A stretch of DNA of 64,000 nucleotides from Blumeriella jaapii (GCA_009599575.1 VWND01000031.1:248001-312000), one strand, 5' to 3'. Counted from the stretch's first letter, positions 23,468-35,181 are shown. A program made the numbers and translations. The notes: a model not told the origin generated them from the letters alone.

Positions 23468-23481
23468 TATATGCTGCTACC
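23468..23481. repeat. Right target-site duplication of the LINE
   Basis: Exact 14-bp copy of 3311-3324 (TATATGCTGCTACC). Normal base composition resumes here. Confidence 0.9.
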
Positions 23482-24389
23482 TTTCAGCCAGTTCCATCTC
23501 CCCTGCAAAGAATCCAGATTCCATCGGATGGGGATAGTCGCATGACGAAAGGGCTTACGCCGAAAGGAAGTTGTGGCGAAAGGCCAGTCTTTCTATAAAT
23601 GAGAAGCTGCTCCCCGTTGAAAACCAATCCGAGAAGTTTTGGGGCCTGCAACCTTCTCTTTTCCACCCTCTCAAGAAGTCTGTCTAGCTCTACCTCATCT
23701 GTTAGTCAGAGCGAAGTGTCTCTTTTGAGAGTAACGAAGGAAATCGGAGAAGACGATTTGATCCGAGGAAAGGATTCCGAAGCTGTAAGTCCAACATGAT
23801 ACCACTTCATCTGGAGAGGAAGCGATTTAACCGCTCAGCAGACTTGCCTCAGAGTTGGTTCTGGAGGTCAACACAGGCAGGCTCGGGCGCACGTGCCTGA
23901 TTTTCGGAGACTTCGACAACACCACCTCCACATCATCTCTCCGTCAACAACAACACAGCATCGACAACCATTATCGATAGCCCAGAATCAGCGCTTCGTT
24001 ATCGGGAGAGTGGGAAAGGCTTCCGCTACTGCTGGGACACGACTCCACATCATCTCTGGTAAGCAGCCATCTTTCCCTTCTTGGAGGTCGAGCCCGCTCG
24101 TTTCCTGTCACGCTCAGCTTCAAATGCAAGCCTGAAGATCGATATCGCGTCTCCTCTTCCTTCAAGCAGTACGTACAATCGAACGACAGAATTCACATTT
24201 GCCTCATTGACTTAAATACAGCTTACACGATCGCCAGCAACGGGTCTCAAGTCAGCAACAACCCCAAAGTCAACAAACCCTCGATTTTGACAACGAACAC
24301 CACCTCTTTGCCTCCTCTCAACCAAGATTTGCTCCCAATTACCTCCCCATCTCCCATCACAGCACCGCTACACACGACCCAATCGCATC
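23482..24389. other. Upstream region of the 24390 gene
   Basis: No recognised gene. The last 100 bp before the ATG is a C/A-rich, pyrimidine-containing leader, as in many fungal promoters. Short open frames (for example 23893-24135) show no motif. Confidence 0.6.
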
Positions 24390-27165
24390 ATGGATTTCGG
24401 CATGAAGCCCGAGAAAGACGCGCTCGACGCCCTGTACGAGGAGATCCGCAACTTCAAGCCAGGACGCCAACCCGAACCAGGCGGCGAGACGCCAACTCCT
24501 TCCCCGAATCTGAGCTCCTTTATGGACCTCACCTCGCTCCCCGTGCCCGAGGTGCCCTCATACGTTCCCGGTCAGCACTCACACAACCACCCGGCCCAGC
24601 AGAGCATCTACCCCAACGTCGTGAACATGGCACCTCCACTGTACTCCGGCAACGAGAACCAGCAGAGGCTTTACACTGGCCACCAGAACGCATATCATCG
24701 TGACCTTTCCGTGACCTCTGCTCCATCTCACCGTACGAGCCTCCTCGCTCACCCGGACCGCAATGCCTCGACCACAGATGCCTCGCCGTCCTTGTGCCCA
24801 TCAACTCTCGCTCTCTTCCCTCAATCGACACCCACGCTCTCTTTCCCGACCGCGCTCCAACCCCCGACCGTCCCCATCCGTCTCAAGCCGTACACTCCGG
24901 CCATCGCACAGCTGGAAGCCGAGTGCGCGAGGCACGACGAGGTGATTCCGGATGGTGAGCGTAGGATGGGCGAGGGACGGCAGGAGGCGCGAAAGGGAGA
25001 GGAGGAGCTGCGTGCGTGGGATGCGAGGGCGACGCTGGACAAGCACGTCGCAGCCCGAATGGGCTTCGCCCAGCTGGCGAGCGAGCGCTTGCAAGCTGTG
25101 CTGGGAGAGAAGAATGACTGGACGTTTCGTAAGTGGAAACTCTTCTCTTGTCTTCCTTTTCTGTGCTTGGAGCCGGCTTGCGCTATCTCTATCTCCTCTT
25201 GTTTTCTTTTCACGTGGCTCTTGGAGTTCGCTGCGGGACTTGCTCGAGCTCGGGGAAAGAGATCATTCCTCTGTGTCGATGTATCCAGCCACAGAGGCCA
25301 TACATGCTTGCTCAGGCTGAAGCGTTGCACATCGATGGCTTGCTTTCTCTCGGCTCTTGATGTCGAGAGCGGGCGGCGTCAATTACCGGCTCGCCGTCAA
25401 TTATCATCACTCTAGTTTGCTACCACAGCTTTCAAAATCCCCTCTTCACTCTCGTTTCTCTCTCTTTTATCCTATTCAATCTCATTTTGCTTTCACCCCT
25501 AGCACCAATCGCTCTTAACGAGCAGGACCAATGCTAACACCACCCTCAGAACTTCCCGACCTCCCCATCAACAGAGCACCCAGCGTTCTCAGTAACCACC
25601 AGCACAAGCTCAACCCACGCCTCTCCCCCATCCCGAGCAACATCAGCCTCTCACCCACCAGTGCTGCCAAGCGCCGTTCCGGCGAGCGCCGCAAAGACAG
25701 CGGCGTGGCTCTCGCTCGTGGCCCACTGCGCCCCCTCTCCCCTTTCGGCTTCGGAGGCCAGGTTGACGAGCTCACCGGCAAGGGACTGCGCGAGTGGCTG
25801 CTCAGCCGAGGCAAGGAGATGGGCGGGCAGCGCAGGCGGGAGTGTCGCAATATCGCTTTCCACGACTTTACGCCGAACATGCGTACGGGCGATCACAGCA
25901 ACGTGCTCGTAGCGTGCTACAATGGCGGTGGTCTACACGAGAGAGTCGATGCCTACGAGCTTGATCTGTAAGGCCAATCCCCCTAGAACCCACTCCCTCG
26001 ACGAGAGCAGTCGGTGCAGGAGGAATCAGAAGAAATAGTAGACTGACAACAAGAGCAGACCGACAACATACACAGACCTAGCCACGGGCCAGACAGCCGT
26101 GACTCCCCAAACCTGGATCTGGTTCCTCATCTCCCGCCCAGTCCTCAGCTTCTCCTCCCCTCCCACGTCTTCCTCTGGAGACACCGACCTCACACCCCAA
26201 CCGCCAACGCAACCGACCCAAAGCCTTCCTACTCCAACCCCTTCCTCCGCGCAGCCCCCGATTTCCCCTTCCCGATCCCCACCTCCTGGGTGGTCTTCGC
26301 CTGCCCGGCGTCCAACGTAACCAGCTACGCCAGCGCCCGCGACGACTCCGCGCCCCTTCCCAGCGGCCCCAACAGCGCCTCCCACCGCAGCTTCGCCGCG
26401 CGCACCACGGTCCACAAGCGCAAAGACTACGACTTCTCGCACCAAGGCACGCCGCTCTTCGAGTTCGGCTGTGCCACGCTCTTCCCCGCGCCACGCTGCC
26501 CCCGCACTGCCTTTCTGTCCGTGGACGGCATGCCCGGCTGGGAGGAGGACGACGCGTACGGCTTCTGTACGGAGCGCGAGGGGGAGGCGAGCATGGGGGA
26601 GCGAGCGTCCGCGGCGAGCGACGATGAAGAGGGAGAGGGAGAGGGGGAGGGGGGCAGCGACTCTCCGAGCGTGAGGAAGGGGAAGTGGTGGTCGGCCTTC
26701 TACAAGGGCATGTATGCGGATGAGGCGCGGTGGGAGCGCATTCGAGAGGCCATGTCGAGGGGGAAGTGTCGTGTGGTGGTGCGCTGGGTCGAGAGGGATC
26801 TCTTCGCTGCTCCGCGGGAGCCGGGCTTGGCCGAGGCGATGATGGGTTTGGAAGAGGATGGAGATGCTGCTGTCTTGAGCCATGCGGGCGTTGTTGGCCT
26901 GGGCGTGACGCTGGATGCGGCCGCGAGTGGGAGCGGCGGCGGGAGGAAGATCAAGGAGCGGCTCGCGGGGAGAAAGACGAGCTCGCGGAATCTGCTAAGG
27001 AGGAGTGCGTTGGCCTTGGGCGCTGAAGCGCTGGGCTCGAACGGGCATGTGATGGGGGTTGGGCGCGAGGACGGGGACGACGCCTCTCACCTCGAGCACC
27101 GCTCGTCCATGGATGTCGACGGTGGTGCGAAGGAGAAGAAGCGCAAGGGAGGACGCCGAGGGTGA
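24390..27165 (+). CDS. Hypothetical protein, three exons, about 746 aa
   Basis: I do not recognise the family. Exons are inferred as 24390-25128, 25550-25967 and 26082-27165. Intron 1 has donor GTAAGT and branch point GCTAACAC 15 nt before CAG. Intron 2 has donor GTAAGG and acceptor CTAG. Phases match (C|AA gives Gln, CT|C gives Leu) and the total is a multiple of three. The N-terminus (MDFGMKPEKDALDALYEEI) is followed by a Pro/Ser-rich region, then an Arg/Glu-rich segment (about residues 180-240) likely helical or coiled coil. The third exon encodes FPFPIPTSWVVFACPASNV and TVHKRKDYDFSHQGTPLFEFG, the best candidates for a conserved core. It then has an acidic Glu/Gly run and a basic tail ending KEKKRKGGRRG, a possible nuclear signal. 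No membrane segment or signal peptide is obvious. The three pieces might instead be separate genes. Confidence 0.6.
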
Positions 27166-27279
27166 GTAGGCGATGCTCTTTTCGCGTCTCAGGTGTCAGA
27201 GTAGCTACCTTAGCTAGCCCCCCTTTTCGGCGAGCGATGGGAGCGAGGACCACGGTTCGAACTCCTTTTAATCCACGAC

Positions 27280-28036
27280 CAGCTCCGTTCCGTACCTACC
27301 GCATTCTCCATCCATCCATCCATCAACACCCATCCTTCCATACCTCCCCGTACCCGATTTCCCACCTCCATCTCTCGTCGTCCCATGCATGCCACCTGTA
27401 TCTACAGTACTCCACGTCCTGCACCGCACCGCACCTCACCCACCACCACCAACCACACCTCGCCCCCGAACGCGACTCCGCGCCCTTACTTACCTACTTA
27501 CTTACTTAGACAGACAGACAGGCAGACAGACAGACACTCCCAGAGAACGCCCATAGATAGACCTACTCACGAAACGAGAGCCATCCGAAAACGCACCTCC
27601 TCCTCGCGTCCTCCTCTTCTTCGCCGTTTTTCCCCATCAAACCCAAACCTAAACCCAAACCCAAACCCAACCAACATACATAAAATAAACACACATACAT
27701 AGGTACATACAGTAGGTACATGCAAACATGCATGCAAATCAACAACCCAGACACACAAGCGAGCCGTTTAAGCGAGCGCGCCGCCACACCGCTCGCAACC
27801 GGGGGGGTGGGGTTGTCGGATGGCGCAAGGTGTGTGTGTACAGTGCTACTTACTTACTGTAGGTAAGGAGGTAGGGAGGGAGGGAGGGAAGCCGTGTTTC
27901 TCGCTGCGAGCAGGGTGGATGTGGATGTGTCGGTTGGTGGAGGCTCGGTTTGTAGGTAGGTAGGTGGGTAGGTAGGTATGGGTTTCCGGATCGGCATCAG
28001 GGAGAGGGGGGGGGGGGGGGGGGGGGTCAAGCGGGG
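27280..28036. other. Low-complexity intergenic DNA with poly-G run
   Basis: Contains CATC, TTAC and GACA short repeats, a few interstitial AAACCC units (about 27648-27677) and a run of about 18 G near 28007-28026. No gene is supported. Confidence 0.8.
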
Positions 28037-28037
28037 G

Positions 28038-28503
28038 GATGTAATGGGGGCTTGGATAGGAAGTAATGGGGGCTTGGGAAGTATTGGGGGCTTGGAAAGC
28101 AAAGGAGCTTGTGAAGCAACGGAAGCGTGGAAAGTAACGGGAGCTTGGAAAGCAAAAGGAGCTTGGAAAGCAATGGGGGCTTGGAAAGCAAAAGGGGTTT
28201 GAAAAGCAACGGAGGCTTAAAAGCAACGGGAGCGTGGAAGCAACGGGAGCTTGAAAAACAACGGGAACTTGAAAAGCAACGAAGACTTGAAAAGCAATAG
28301 GGGCTTAGAAAGCAACGGAAGAGTGAAAGGCAACGGAGGCTTGAAAAGCAAGAAAAGCTTGAAAAGCAACGGGAACTTGAAAAGCAAAAGGAGCTTAAAA
28401 AGTAACGGGAGCTTGGAAAGCAACGGAAAAGTGAAAAGCAAAAAGAGCTTGAAAATTAACGGGAACTTGGGAAGCAACGAAAATTTGAAAAGCAACAGAA
28501 GCT
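28038..28503. repeat. 18-bp minisatellite
   Basis: About 26 degenerate copies of an 18-bp unit of the form GAAAAGCAACGGGAGCTT, a few copies shortened. The period is a multiple of three, so open frames read through on both strands (KSNGSL-type on plus, LLFKLP-type on minus). Those are low-complexity artefacts unless expression is shown. Confidence 0.9.
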
Positions 28504-28667
28504 TGCCACCACCCGAGTTCTCTTCACCCCCAGCCACGGGCCCGGAGAGGTATCAGAAGGAGCCAGATCCGAATCCCACGGTGTCGCAAACGGCTATCAT
28601 CACAGCCAGGAGGTACACTACTCTGTCAAGGTTGATACCTAAGATTCGAAGTGCGTCATGCTGGCCA

Positions 28668-30474
28668 TTACATCTGGAGCGCCCTCCTCAAAACGACCGT
28701 CTCGTTGCCCCCGCCTGCACATGGCACGCCCACGCCCCCCTCGATCCCCTCGCACACCACGACCGGCGGCTGCCCGTTGGAAGTCGGGCTCGTGAGCGCG
28801 ATGTCCTCGAGCGTGATGTTGGCGCACACGGCGTTGGGCGAGCAGATCAGCGAGGCGACGCGCGGCCCGTGTTTGCCGGAGCTGGAGCCGCTGTTGGAGA
28901 AGCGGATGTTGGTCATGTCGACGCGGGAGGGGTACTGGGCGCAGGTCGACTTGTGCGGAGGAGGAGGAGGGTTAGCCTTTGCTCTTCTAAAGGGGGAGAG
29001 GTGGGAGAGAGGGGGGACGAACGGAGTTGACGTTGAAGTAGCACGCGTCGAGCAGGATGGGCCAGTCGGTGTTGTAGGTGTAGACGTTTTGGAAGGTGAC
29101 GTTGTCGATGAAGCCGTAGCCTACGTTGGGGCCTGCCCAGCCTTTGAGACGGGCTCCGTTCTAGACATGTGAGTTCGAATGGCTTAGTTGAACCAGTTCT
29201 CTGTTCTGCAAAACGCCTCTGGGGTTTAGGTGTGACATAGACAGGAGTGATAGAGTCAAGGGGTGCTCACCTGTCCGTTAAGCATAGTAATGTTCTCGAT
29301 ATGCGCATTGTAGATGTAGTCCTTGACGCCGGCGTACTGTCCGATGCTGCCCATGCTGACGCCGTGCGTGCCGTTGCAGTACACGTTCTCGACGAGGATG
29401 TTGGATGTGTTGGGCTTGGGGCTGAAGCAGTCGTCGCCGATGTTGACCCAGGCGTCGCGGACCGTGAGCCCGTCGACGTTGTAGGAGTCCCAGCCGTCGG
29501 TGTTCTTAGGCTCGTTCTATACCGAGTCACATCGGTTAGATCTCTCTCTCTCTCTCTACGTGGTGTTGATTTCAGGCGGGCTCAGGGGTGGCTGACCTTG
29601 TTGGTAGAGAGGTTCTCGATGATGACCTTGTCGTAGACGACATTCTTGGCTGGAGATATGTCAGGTAACGGACGGGTGGGCGAGAGGGGAGAGGAATCCT
29701 ACAGGTACGATGAAATTCGTCCAACAAGGTGAGCGCTGGAACCGTATCCCTTCGATATGGAGATTCGTAGCGTTTTCAGCGTAGAACAAGTTGGGCCTGT
29801 AATAGGTGTTGTTCGAATCCTAGGTAGCAAGAGGTCAGCAAAACAACAAGAAGCATGATGTGATTTGCGTTCGACGACGAAACCACTCACCAGGATCTCT
29901 CGACCCGCGAACCCGTCGTACCAAGCCTGTCCATTCCCATCCAAGATCCCCTCGCCGTAGATCTTGATATCCGTCCCTCCCCACTTCCAGAACGAGATGG
30001 ATTTCTGGAAGGGATGGTAGAAGTAGTTGCTCTGCCAGTACTCGATGTCATCGGTAAACTGCATCGCAGCGCGTTAGCTCTTTTTTTGCCATCTACTCAC
30101 CCACACACAGATATCTCACTTACCAGAATCGTCCCCTCCAGATTGACATGGACGTCCCTCAAGAACGTAAGATCCAACTTCTTCCCAATCACAAATGTCT
30201 GGGACTTGGGGAGCACTAGCGTGCCTCCATGATTCGCCTTCTTCAGCCCTGCGTAAAAGTCGGCCGAGATGTCATCCGTTTCGTTGCGCGAGGAGCGGAT
30301 GTGTATCTTGCGACGGTGGTTCACCACCGGGCGGTGATACGGGTGCCGCGTTCTGAACTCACGGATAGATCTCGGACCTGAATATCTCGGATCCAAGGAG
30401 GATGCTGAAGCGAGCAACGAAGTTAGCGCTACTGCCACTGCCACTGCTCGGCTAATTAACAAGGTAAACAACAT
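28668..30474 (-). CDS. Exo-polygalacturonase (GH28), secreted
   Basis: Family role: removes galacturonic acid from the non-reducing ends of pectin outside the cell. Seven exons by splice motifs and phase: 30474-30124, 30058-29891, 29819-29703, 29644-29597, 29516-29271, 29160-29023, 28949-28668, giving about 450 aa. The N-terminus (MLFTLLISRAVAVAVALTSLLASASS) is a signal peptide. GH28 signatures in order: NTDGWD, NIGDDCF (catalytic Asp residues), CNGTHGVSMGSIGQY (the His motif, in the form typical of exo-acting enzymes), and NGARLKGW (the RIK-type motif). WYDGF and FQRSPCW are also as in exo-polygalacturonases. The fourth intron boundary (exon 3 to 4) is the least certain. It is the first of a run of genes plausibly linked to plant-polymer use. 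Confidence 0.93.
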
Positions 30475-32099
30475 CTCGAAACGCGAGTTGTTTTATTGGA
30501 TTCAAATGATAGCTAGGAAGTATGGCTGAACTGACGACTGGCCTGGGGTATTTGAGCTGTTCATGATGCGAGGCTACAATCTAGTACTACGGCTGTGAAG
30601 TGGAGGACGGTCTGGTGCGGAAGTCGATCGAGTTATTATGCCACCAATGAGTGTGCTGCGTTGAGCAAGGGGATCTCGACGTGACTCCATGTTTGAATGG
30701 AGGAACCAAATCTGAGCCACCCACTCTCTTGCATTTTTGATGTCTGTCTGTGGTGCATGTTGATTGTTCTGTTTGTCGTATCCTCATCAGGATTCCGAGC
30801 CTCGGTGGGTTGGAAGAAGTTGGATACCAACTTGTTAGATTTCTATGCAAGGAAAATAGTAAAGCCTCTGAAGTTTGGTATTCATGTATGTACCCTTATT
30901 CCCGTCCTGCTATCAAAAAGTCGAGGAGCTCGAGTGCGAAATCTGAACACTGCATCTCATGCAACAATCTTCGGACAGTTACTTCCCTTTCGGGAGGAAT
31001 CCCTGTTTATGTTCTTTGAGACGTAGGTGACGGTTCAATCACGAATACGGATTCATTCGATCTCAAAAAATAAGGTAGGATTCGTACCACAAGCTTGGAT
31101 ATCGGCAAAACTTGCACCAGGATCGTTGACACTTACCTAAGTAAGCAGTTTGTGATTGCCTCTCGGATTTTATTACTTCAGGGTGTGCAGATTTCATGCT
31201 GCAAACCATAACGCCAAGGGACTGGGGTTTTGAACTATGGGGAAAGGGAACGGAATACTACACATACATAACGGAACGGGTGCGGGGTAGCGCTGGTCTG
31301 ATAGAAGAAAGCTGGTTTCAGTAGAGTACTGTACAGTACATGCTTTTCCCATGCGTAAGTATTTTTTCATGAGTGACAACACCCCTCGCTTGTTATCAAC
31401 CTGTCGTCAGGTCGGCAGCCTCGAAGTGATTGTTACACCAGGATGATCAATCGATTGAAAGCGTCACTGCTGGATAAACTTGCAATTTTTCTCAAGACTC
31501 GTACGGATGGTATTTTGCTAACGAATCGATGTACTTCAGACCCCCGTTGCATTCTAGATTTTCCGTGACGAACTCGGGAAGCGTTCTCGCAATCAGATAT
31601 CTGGTCCTAGTGCCATGTATGTCACTTGTGTCCTATCAAATTTGTATCTCCCGTCCAGGCGCCAACTTGCTGGATCCAAGATTGGCAGTAGTTCGCACGG
31701 GTCCTTACCTTATAACCAATATCTAAAAGCTTATGTTGGAATCTCCGTGTGGATCACCTCCCGAGTATAAACAAAGAGTTCAACCGATGTCTTACCGAGA
31801 CCCGGAGCTCACCAAAGCCGCGCTAAGTCAGCTGACATGTCAGCCCGACTGTACTAATAGGAGTACAACCTACAGCACATTCAACCTTACTCTATCAAAT
31901 CCACAACTCGAATGCTCTAGATTCGACATCCAAACATCCAACGGGTTAAACATCACTTCCTTCAACTGATTTTCGCAGTACCAGAGTACCAATCACCCCT
32001 CTATCACTCTTGTCACCAAAAAAACGGATTATGTCCTTGTCGTCACCATCTGATTAACATTTGGGACAACTGAAGACCCCATCGATTCAAATCCGCATC
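30475..32099. other. Intergenic region between GH28 and esterase genes
   Basis: No recognised gene. Open frames of up to about 110 codons lack motifs. GTACTGTACAGTAC occurs near 31325. The two flanking genes are divergent, so this 1.6 kb probably holds both promoters. Confidence 0.6.
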
Positions 32100-33083
32100 A
32101 TGGCACGCATCTCTCTCTATCTCAAGGCCTCTATAGTCCGCTGCCTCCAAACCCTCGGCCGCTATCTCGATCTGTACGCTTCGACACCTCTCCCCCAAAG
32201 GCCCCTCTTCAGCCGTGAGGTCCGTTCAACCGTTGGCTCCGTCCCCGGCAAGTTCAAGATCCTCTTCTACACACCTCCTGGCTACAGCCGCAAGCCTCAA
32301 TCCGAGAAGCATCCCGTCCTGGTTAACTTCCACGGCGGCGGCTACACGATTGGCCATGCAGCAGACGATGCACGCTGGGCGACCGAGGTCATCAAGCGAA
32401 CGGGCGGGGTGGTCGTCAGTGTTGACTACCGCCTGGCTCCTGGCTACCCGTTCCCAACTGGCATCAACGACTGCGTATCCGCCGTGTTGTACCTCTGGAA
32501 GCACGCGGACGAGCTGAATTTGGACATCTCCCGGACGGCTTTCTCGGGCTTTAGCGCGGGTGGCAATTTCTGCTACACGGCTGCCATCCGTCTGTACGAG
32601 GAGTTGAAGGCGCTGAAAGCCGCTAGTGCTATCGAGGACAGACATGTGGGAAAGCTAGTTAGTACTGTAGCCTTCTACCCAGCTGTCGATATGACGAAGT
32701 CTCGCGTGGAGAGGAACGCCTCGAATCCGAACATGAAGCCTATTGTCAATCCGTTCTTCTTCACGCTCTTCCAGGGGTGTTATTTCCCGCCCGGCACGGA
32801 CACGTCTTCGCCGCTCCTGAGCCCGGCCGTGGCTCCCGATGAGCTGTTGCGCAACGCCTTACCGGAGAGCAATGTGATGATCACTTGCTGGGGAGATGGC
32901 TTGTTGGTGGAGGGGGAGAAATTCAGGGAGAGACTGAAGCATCTGGGCAAGAGGGTTGATGGCTATGTTGTCCCGGAAGTCCCTCATGGCTGGGATAAGT
33001 GGCCAAGTTATCGAAATGGTGATGTGAGGAGAGATGAGGCCTACAAATCTGCTGCTGAGAGCTTGAAGGAATTCTGGAGCTGA
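32100..33083 (+). CDS. Alpha/beta-hydrolase, HSL-type esterase/lipase
   Basis: A serine esterase of the hormone-sensitive-lipase-like group; the substrate cannot be read from sequence. It is a single exon of 327 aa from this Met (340 aa from 32061). The N-terminal segment MARISLYLKASIVRCLQTL could be a membrane-associating helix. HGGGYTIG provides the oxyanion hole, GFSAGG holds the nucleophilic Ser, and GDGLLVEGE and PEVPHGWDKWP supply the Asp and His of the triad. YRLAPGYPFP is typical of the group. It converges with the dehydrogenase gene at 33183 with only about 100 bp between stops. I chose 32100 because ATCATGG is a better start context. Confidence 0.9.
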   Translation: MARISLYLKASIVRCLQTLGRYLDLYASTPLPQRPLFSREVRSTVGSVPGKFKILFYTPPGYSRKPQSEKHPVLVNFHGGGYTIGHAADDARWATEVIKRTGGVVVSVDYRLAPGYPFPTGINDCVSAVLYLWKHADELNLDISRTAFSGFSAGGNFCYTAAIRLYEELKALKAASAIEDRHVGKLVSTVAFYPAVDMTKSRVERNASNPNMKPIVNPFFFTLFQGCYFPPGTDTSSPLLSPAVAPDELLRNALPESNVMITCWGDGLLVEGEKFRERLKHLGKRVDGYVVPEVPHGWDKWPSYRNGDVRRDEAYKSAAESLKEFWS

Positions 33084-33182
33084 GCGAGGTGACCACATGG
33101 TTATAATGTTACTCGATGTATCAAATTCCAATCCTGAACGAAGTGTGTCAGAAGAAGGACTCAAGAAAGCCCGGACTAGATT

Positions 33183-34268
33183 TCACGCCATAACCTCGAT
33201 CCTCTTGCACCCGACCGCGTCTGCCTCCTTGTTCAACACTTCAACTTCACTCTCCACAAACGGAATTCCCGTTCTCATCCTCTCCTCATACATGTCCATC
33301 TCAATCTCTCCTGGGAAATAGATCCTCTCTACCCCCTTCATCTTCTCACTCCCCACAACCTTCTCGTACAGAACGCCCATCCTCTCCCTGAACGTCTTCA
33401 GATCCATGAACAGATCCGGTTTGATCGCAACCAAGAAATGGCCCACATCAGCCTCCTTCCCACTCTCATCATACGGACCCGTAACACCGCCAGCAAACGC
33501 GCTCCCGCTCAACACACCCGAGAACACATCCATCATGATACTGAGCGCGCTCCCCTTGGGGCCTCCCATCGGCAGCATAACACCCTCCAGCGCCTGCACA
33601 GGATCATCCGTCCTCTCCCCCTCAGCATCCAGCGCCCAATCCAAGGGGATCTTCTCCCCCCTCCTAGCCGCCTTGTGGATCTTACCCCTCGCGGCCACGC
33701 TGGGCGCCATGTCAAGCACAAAGGGCATCCCGCCCTCGGCGCCCGGCGCGCCGCACGCGATCGGACTCACGCCCATCAGCTTCTCCTTGCCGCCCCAGAC
33801 CGGCAGCGCCGGCGAGGAGTTGGTGAAGACCAGACTCATCATGCCGGCCTCGAGAGCCTGCTGCACGATCCACGCGCTCATGCCGAAGTGGTTGCTGCGC
33901 TTCACGGCCACCATGCCGATGCCGAAGGCGCGCGCCATGGAGACGGCGGCCCCCATGCCCGCGTGCGCGCCCAGGAAGCCGAAGGAGTTGTGCCCGTCGA
34001 CTTGGGCGACGACGGGCGTGATCTGGTGGAGCGTGGGCGTCGCGAGGGGGTCGAGCGCTTGGCTTTTTATGCGCTGGATGTAGGGCTCCAGTCGCATGAT
34101 GCCGTGCGTGTCGACGCCGCGCAGATCGGCCAGCACGAGGGCGTGCGCGATTATGGACGCATTTTCTGGAGGAACGCCGTATGCTTCGAGGATGCTCTCC
34201 GTGAATTCCGTGGCAGCGGCGGAAGAGATGTGGATTTGGCGAGGAGAGGGCGCGTCGTGTGTTGCCAT
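33183..34268 (-). CDS. Ldh2/malate-type NAD(P)-dependent dehydrogenase
   Basis: Member of the Ldh2 family (malate, L-lactate, ureidoglycolate and sulfolactate dehydrogenases), which oxidises 2-hydroxy acids without a Rossmann fold. Single exon, about 361 aa. Family motifs: ADLRGVDTHGIMRL near the N-terminus, HNSFGFLGAHAGM, VKRSNHFGMSAWI (His and surrounding residues of the active site), FTNSSPALPVWGG, and PMGGPKGSALSIMMDVFSGVLSG. A longer frame opens at 34334, but its extra 22 residues look like leader sequence, and ATGGCAACACACG at 34268 fits the family start. Substrate is undetermined. It sits between an esterase and a sugar-type transporter. Confidence 0.9.
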   Translation of the reverse strand: MATHDAPSPRQIHISSAAATEFTESILEAYGVPPENASIIAHALVLADLRGVDTHGIMRLEPYIQRIKSQALDPLATPTLHQITPVVAQVDGHNSFGFLGAHAGMGAAVSMARAFGIGMVAVKRSNHFGMSAWIVQQALEAGMMSLVFTNSSPALPVWGGKEKLMGVSPIACGAPGAEGGMPFVLDMAPSVAARGKIHKAARRGEKIPLDWALDAEGERTDDPVQALEGVMLPMGGPKGSALSIMMDVFSGVLSGSAFAGGVTGPYDESGKEADVGHFLVAIKPDLFMDLKTFRERMGVLYEKVVGSEKMKGVERIYFPGEIEMDMYEERMRTGIPFVESEVEVLNKEADAVGCKRIEVMA

Positions 34269-35181
34269 AGTGGGATATTTCAAATAGAGGGGAAGCGGAG
34301 ATTGGGTTTCTGATATCCTGACCTCTCCGGGCAAAGAGTGTGAGCAACAGTTGGCTCGAGTTCAAATGTGAAGCAGAGGTGTGTGAGTGCTGTTGAGAAG
34401 GACCATTTGGCCTGAACATCAGGTTCGTACTGTACAGAAAATGACTTGGGGCCGTACTGCACTGTAAGAGCGGATGGTTGGTAAGATCTTACGGCACCCA
34501 CACGCCAGACCAATCAAGTCGGTATGCTCGTATCTCAGAAACCGAGTTAGTCAAAATGCACGTTTATATATTTGTATATAACAGAACCACAACGCTACGC
34601 GACATCGTTTGTCCAAGGCTCAGTGAAGCAATTTTTACTGAGCATCGATACGCGGCGCCAGTTTCAGATCCTACTCGACGTATCGTATGGATCCATTCCC
34701 CACTCTCAAATCACCTAATGTCAATCTAACAGCTTAGGCGTTGTTTTTTTGCTCTTCTATGCGTTAGGAGTTAAGCGAAAAGCATTGCCGCGAGCTCCGC
34801 TCTGGTTGTTGACTTTTGTTACGCGAGGGTTACAATCATCAAAAGAGTCCAAAGTAGCCGAGCCTGTAACCGGCTATCTCTTTTTTGAAATGCAGGTTCG
34901 CTTTTCCATACAACTCAGATCGGGATGAAATCAATCCATTACATACGAAATAAAATCAAAGTCAAGAATGATCATGTCACCAAGATTAAAAGAAACGGCT
35001 CCCCCGCCTTTTTTGCTTGGAGCTATCTTGATTTCGACTGTTAAGAGTGCGAGACTCGAGTTTTAAGTCACTTCAAGGCCAAGTATCGAAGTAGAGGAAA
35101 ACCAGGGGTATCTTTTACTCCAAAAGATCGAATGGCAATTCATCAGATCCCAAACCAAAGCTTTATCATTCGTTAAACTCT
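34269..35181. other. Intergenic region upstream of dehydrogenase, downstream of MFS gene
   Basis: No coding signal. A TACTGTACAG motif occurs near 34429. The 34560-35150 stretch is somewhat AT-rich, without repeats. Confidence 0.6.

Noticed and set aside
27648..27677. Telomere-like AAACCC repeats
   Set aside because: Only about four imperfect units inside normal gene-bearing DNA; not TTAGGG and not at an end.
28038..28503. CRISPR-like regular spacing
   Set aside because: Units are contiguous 18-bp degenerate repeats with no unique spacers, in a eukaryotic genome; it is a minisatellite.
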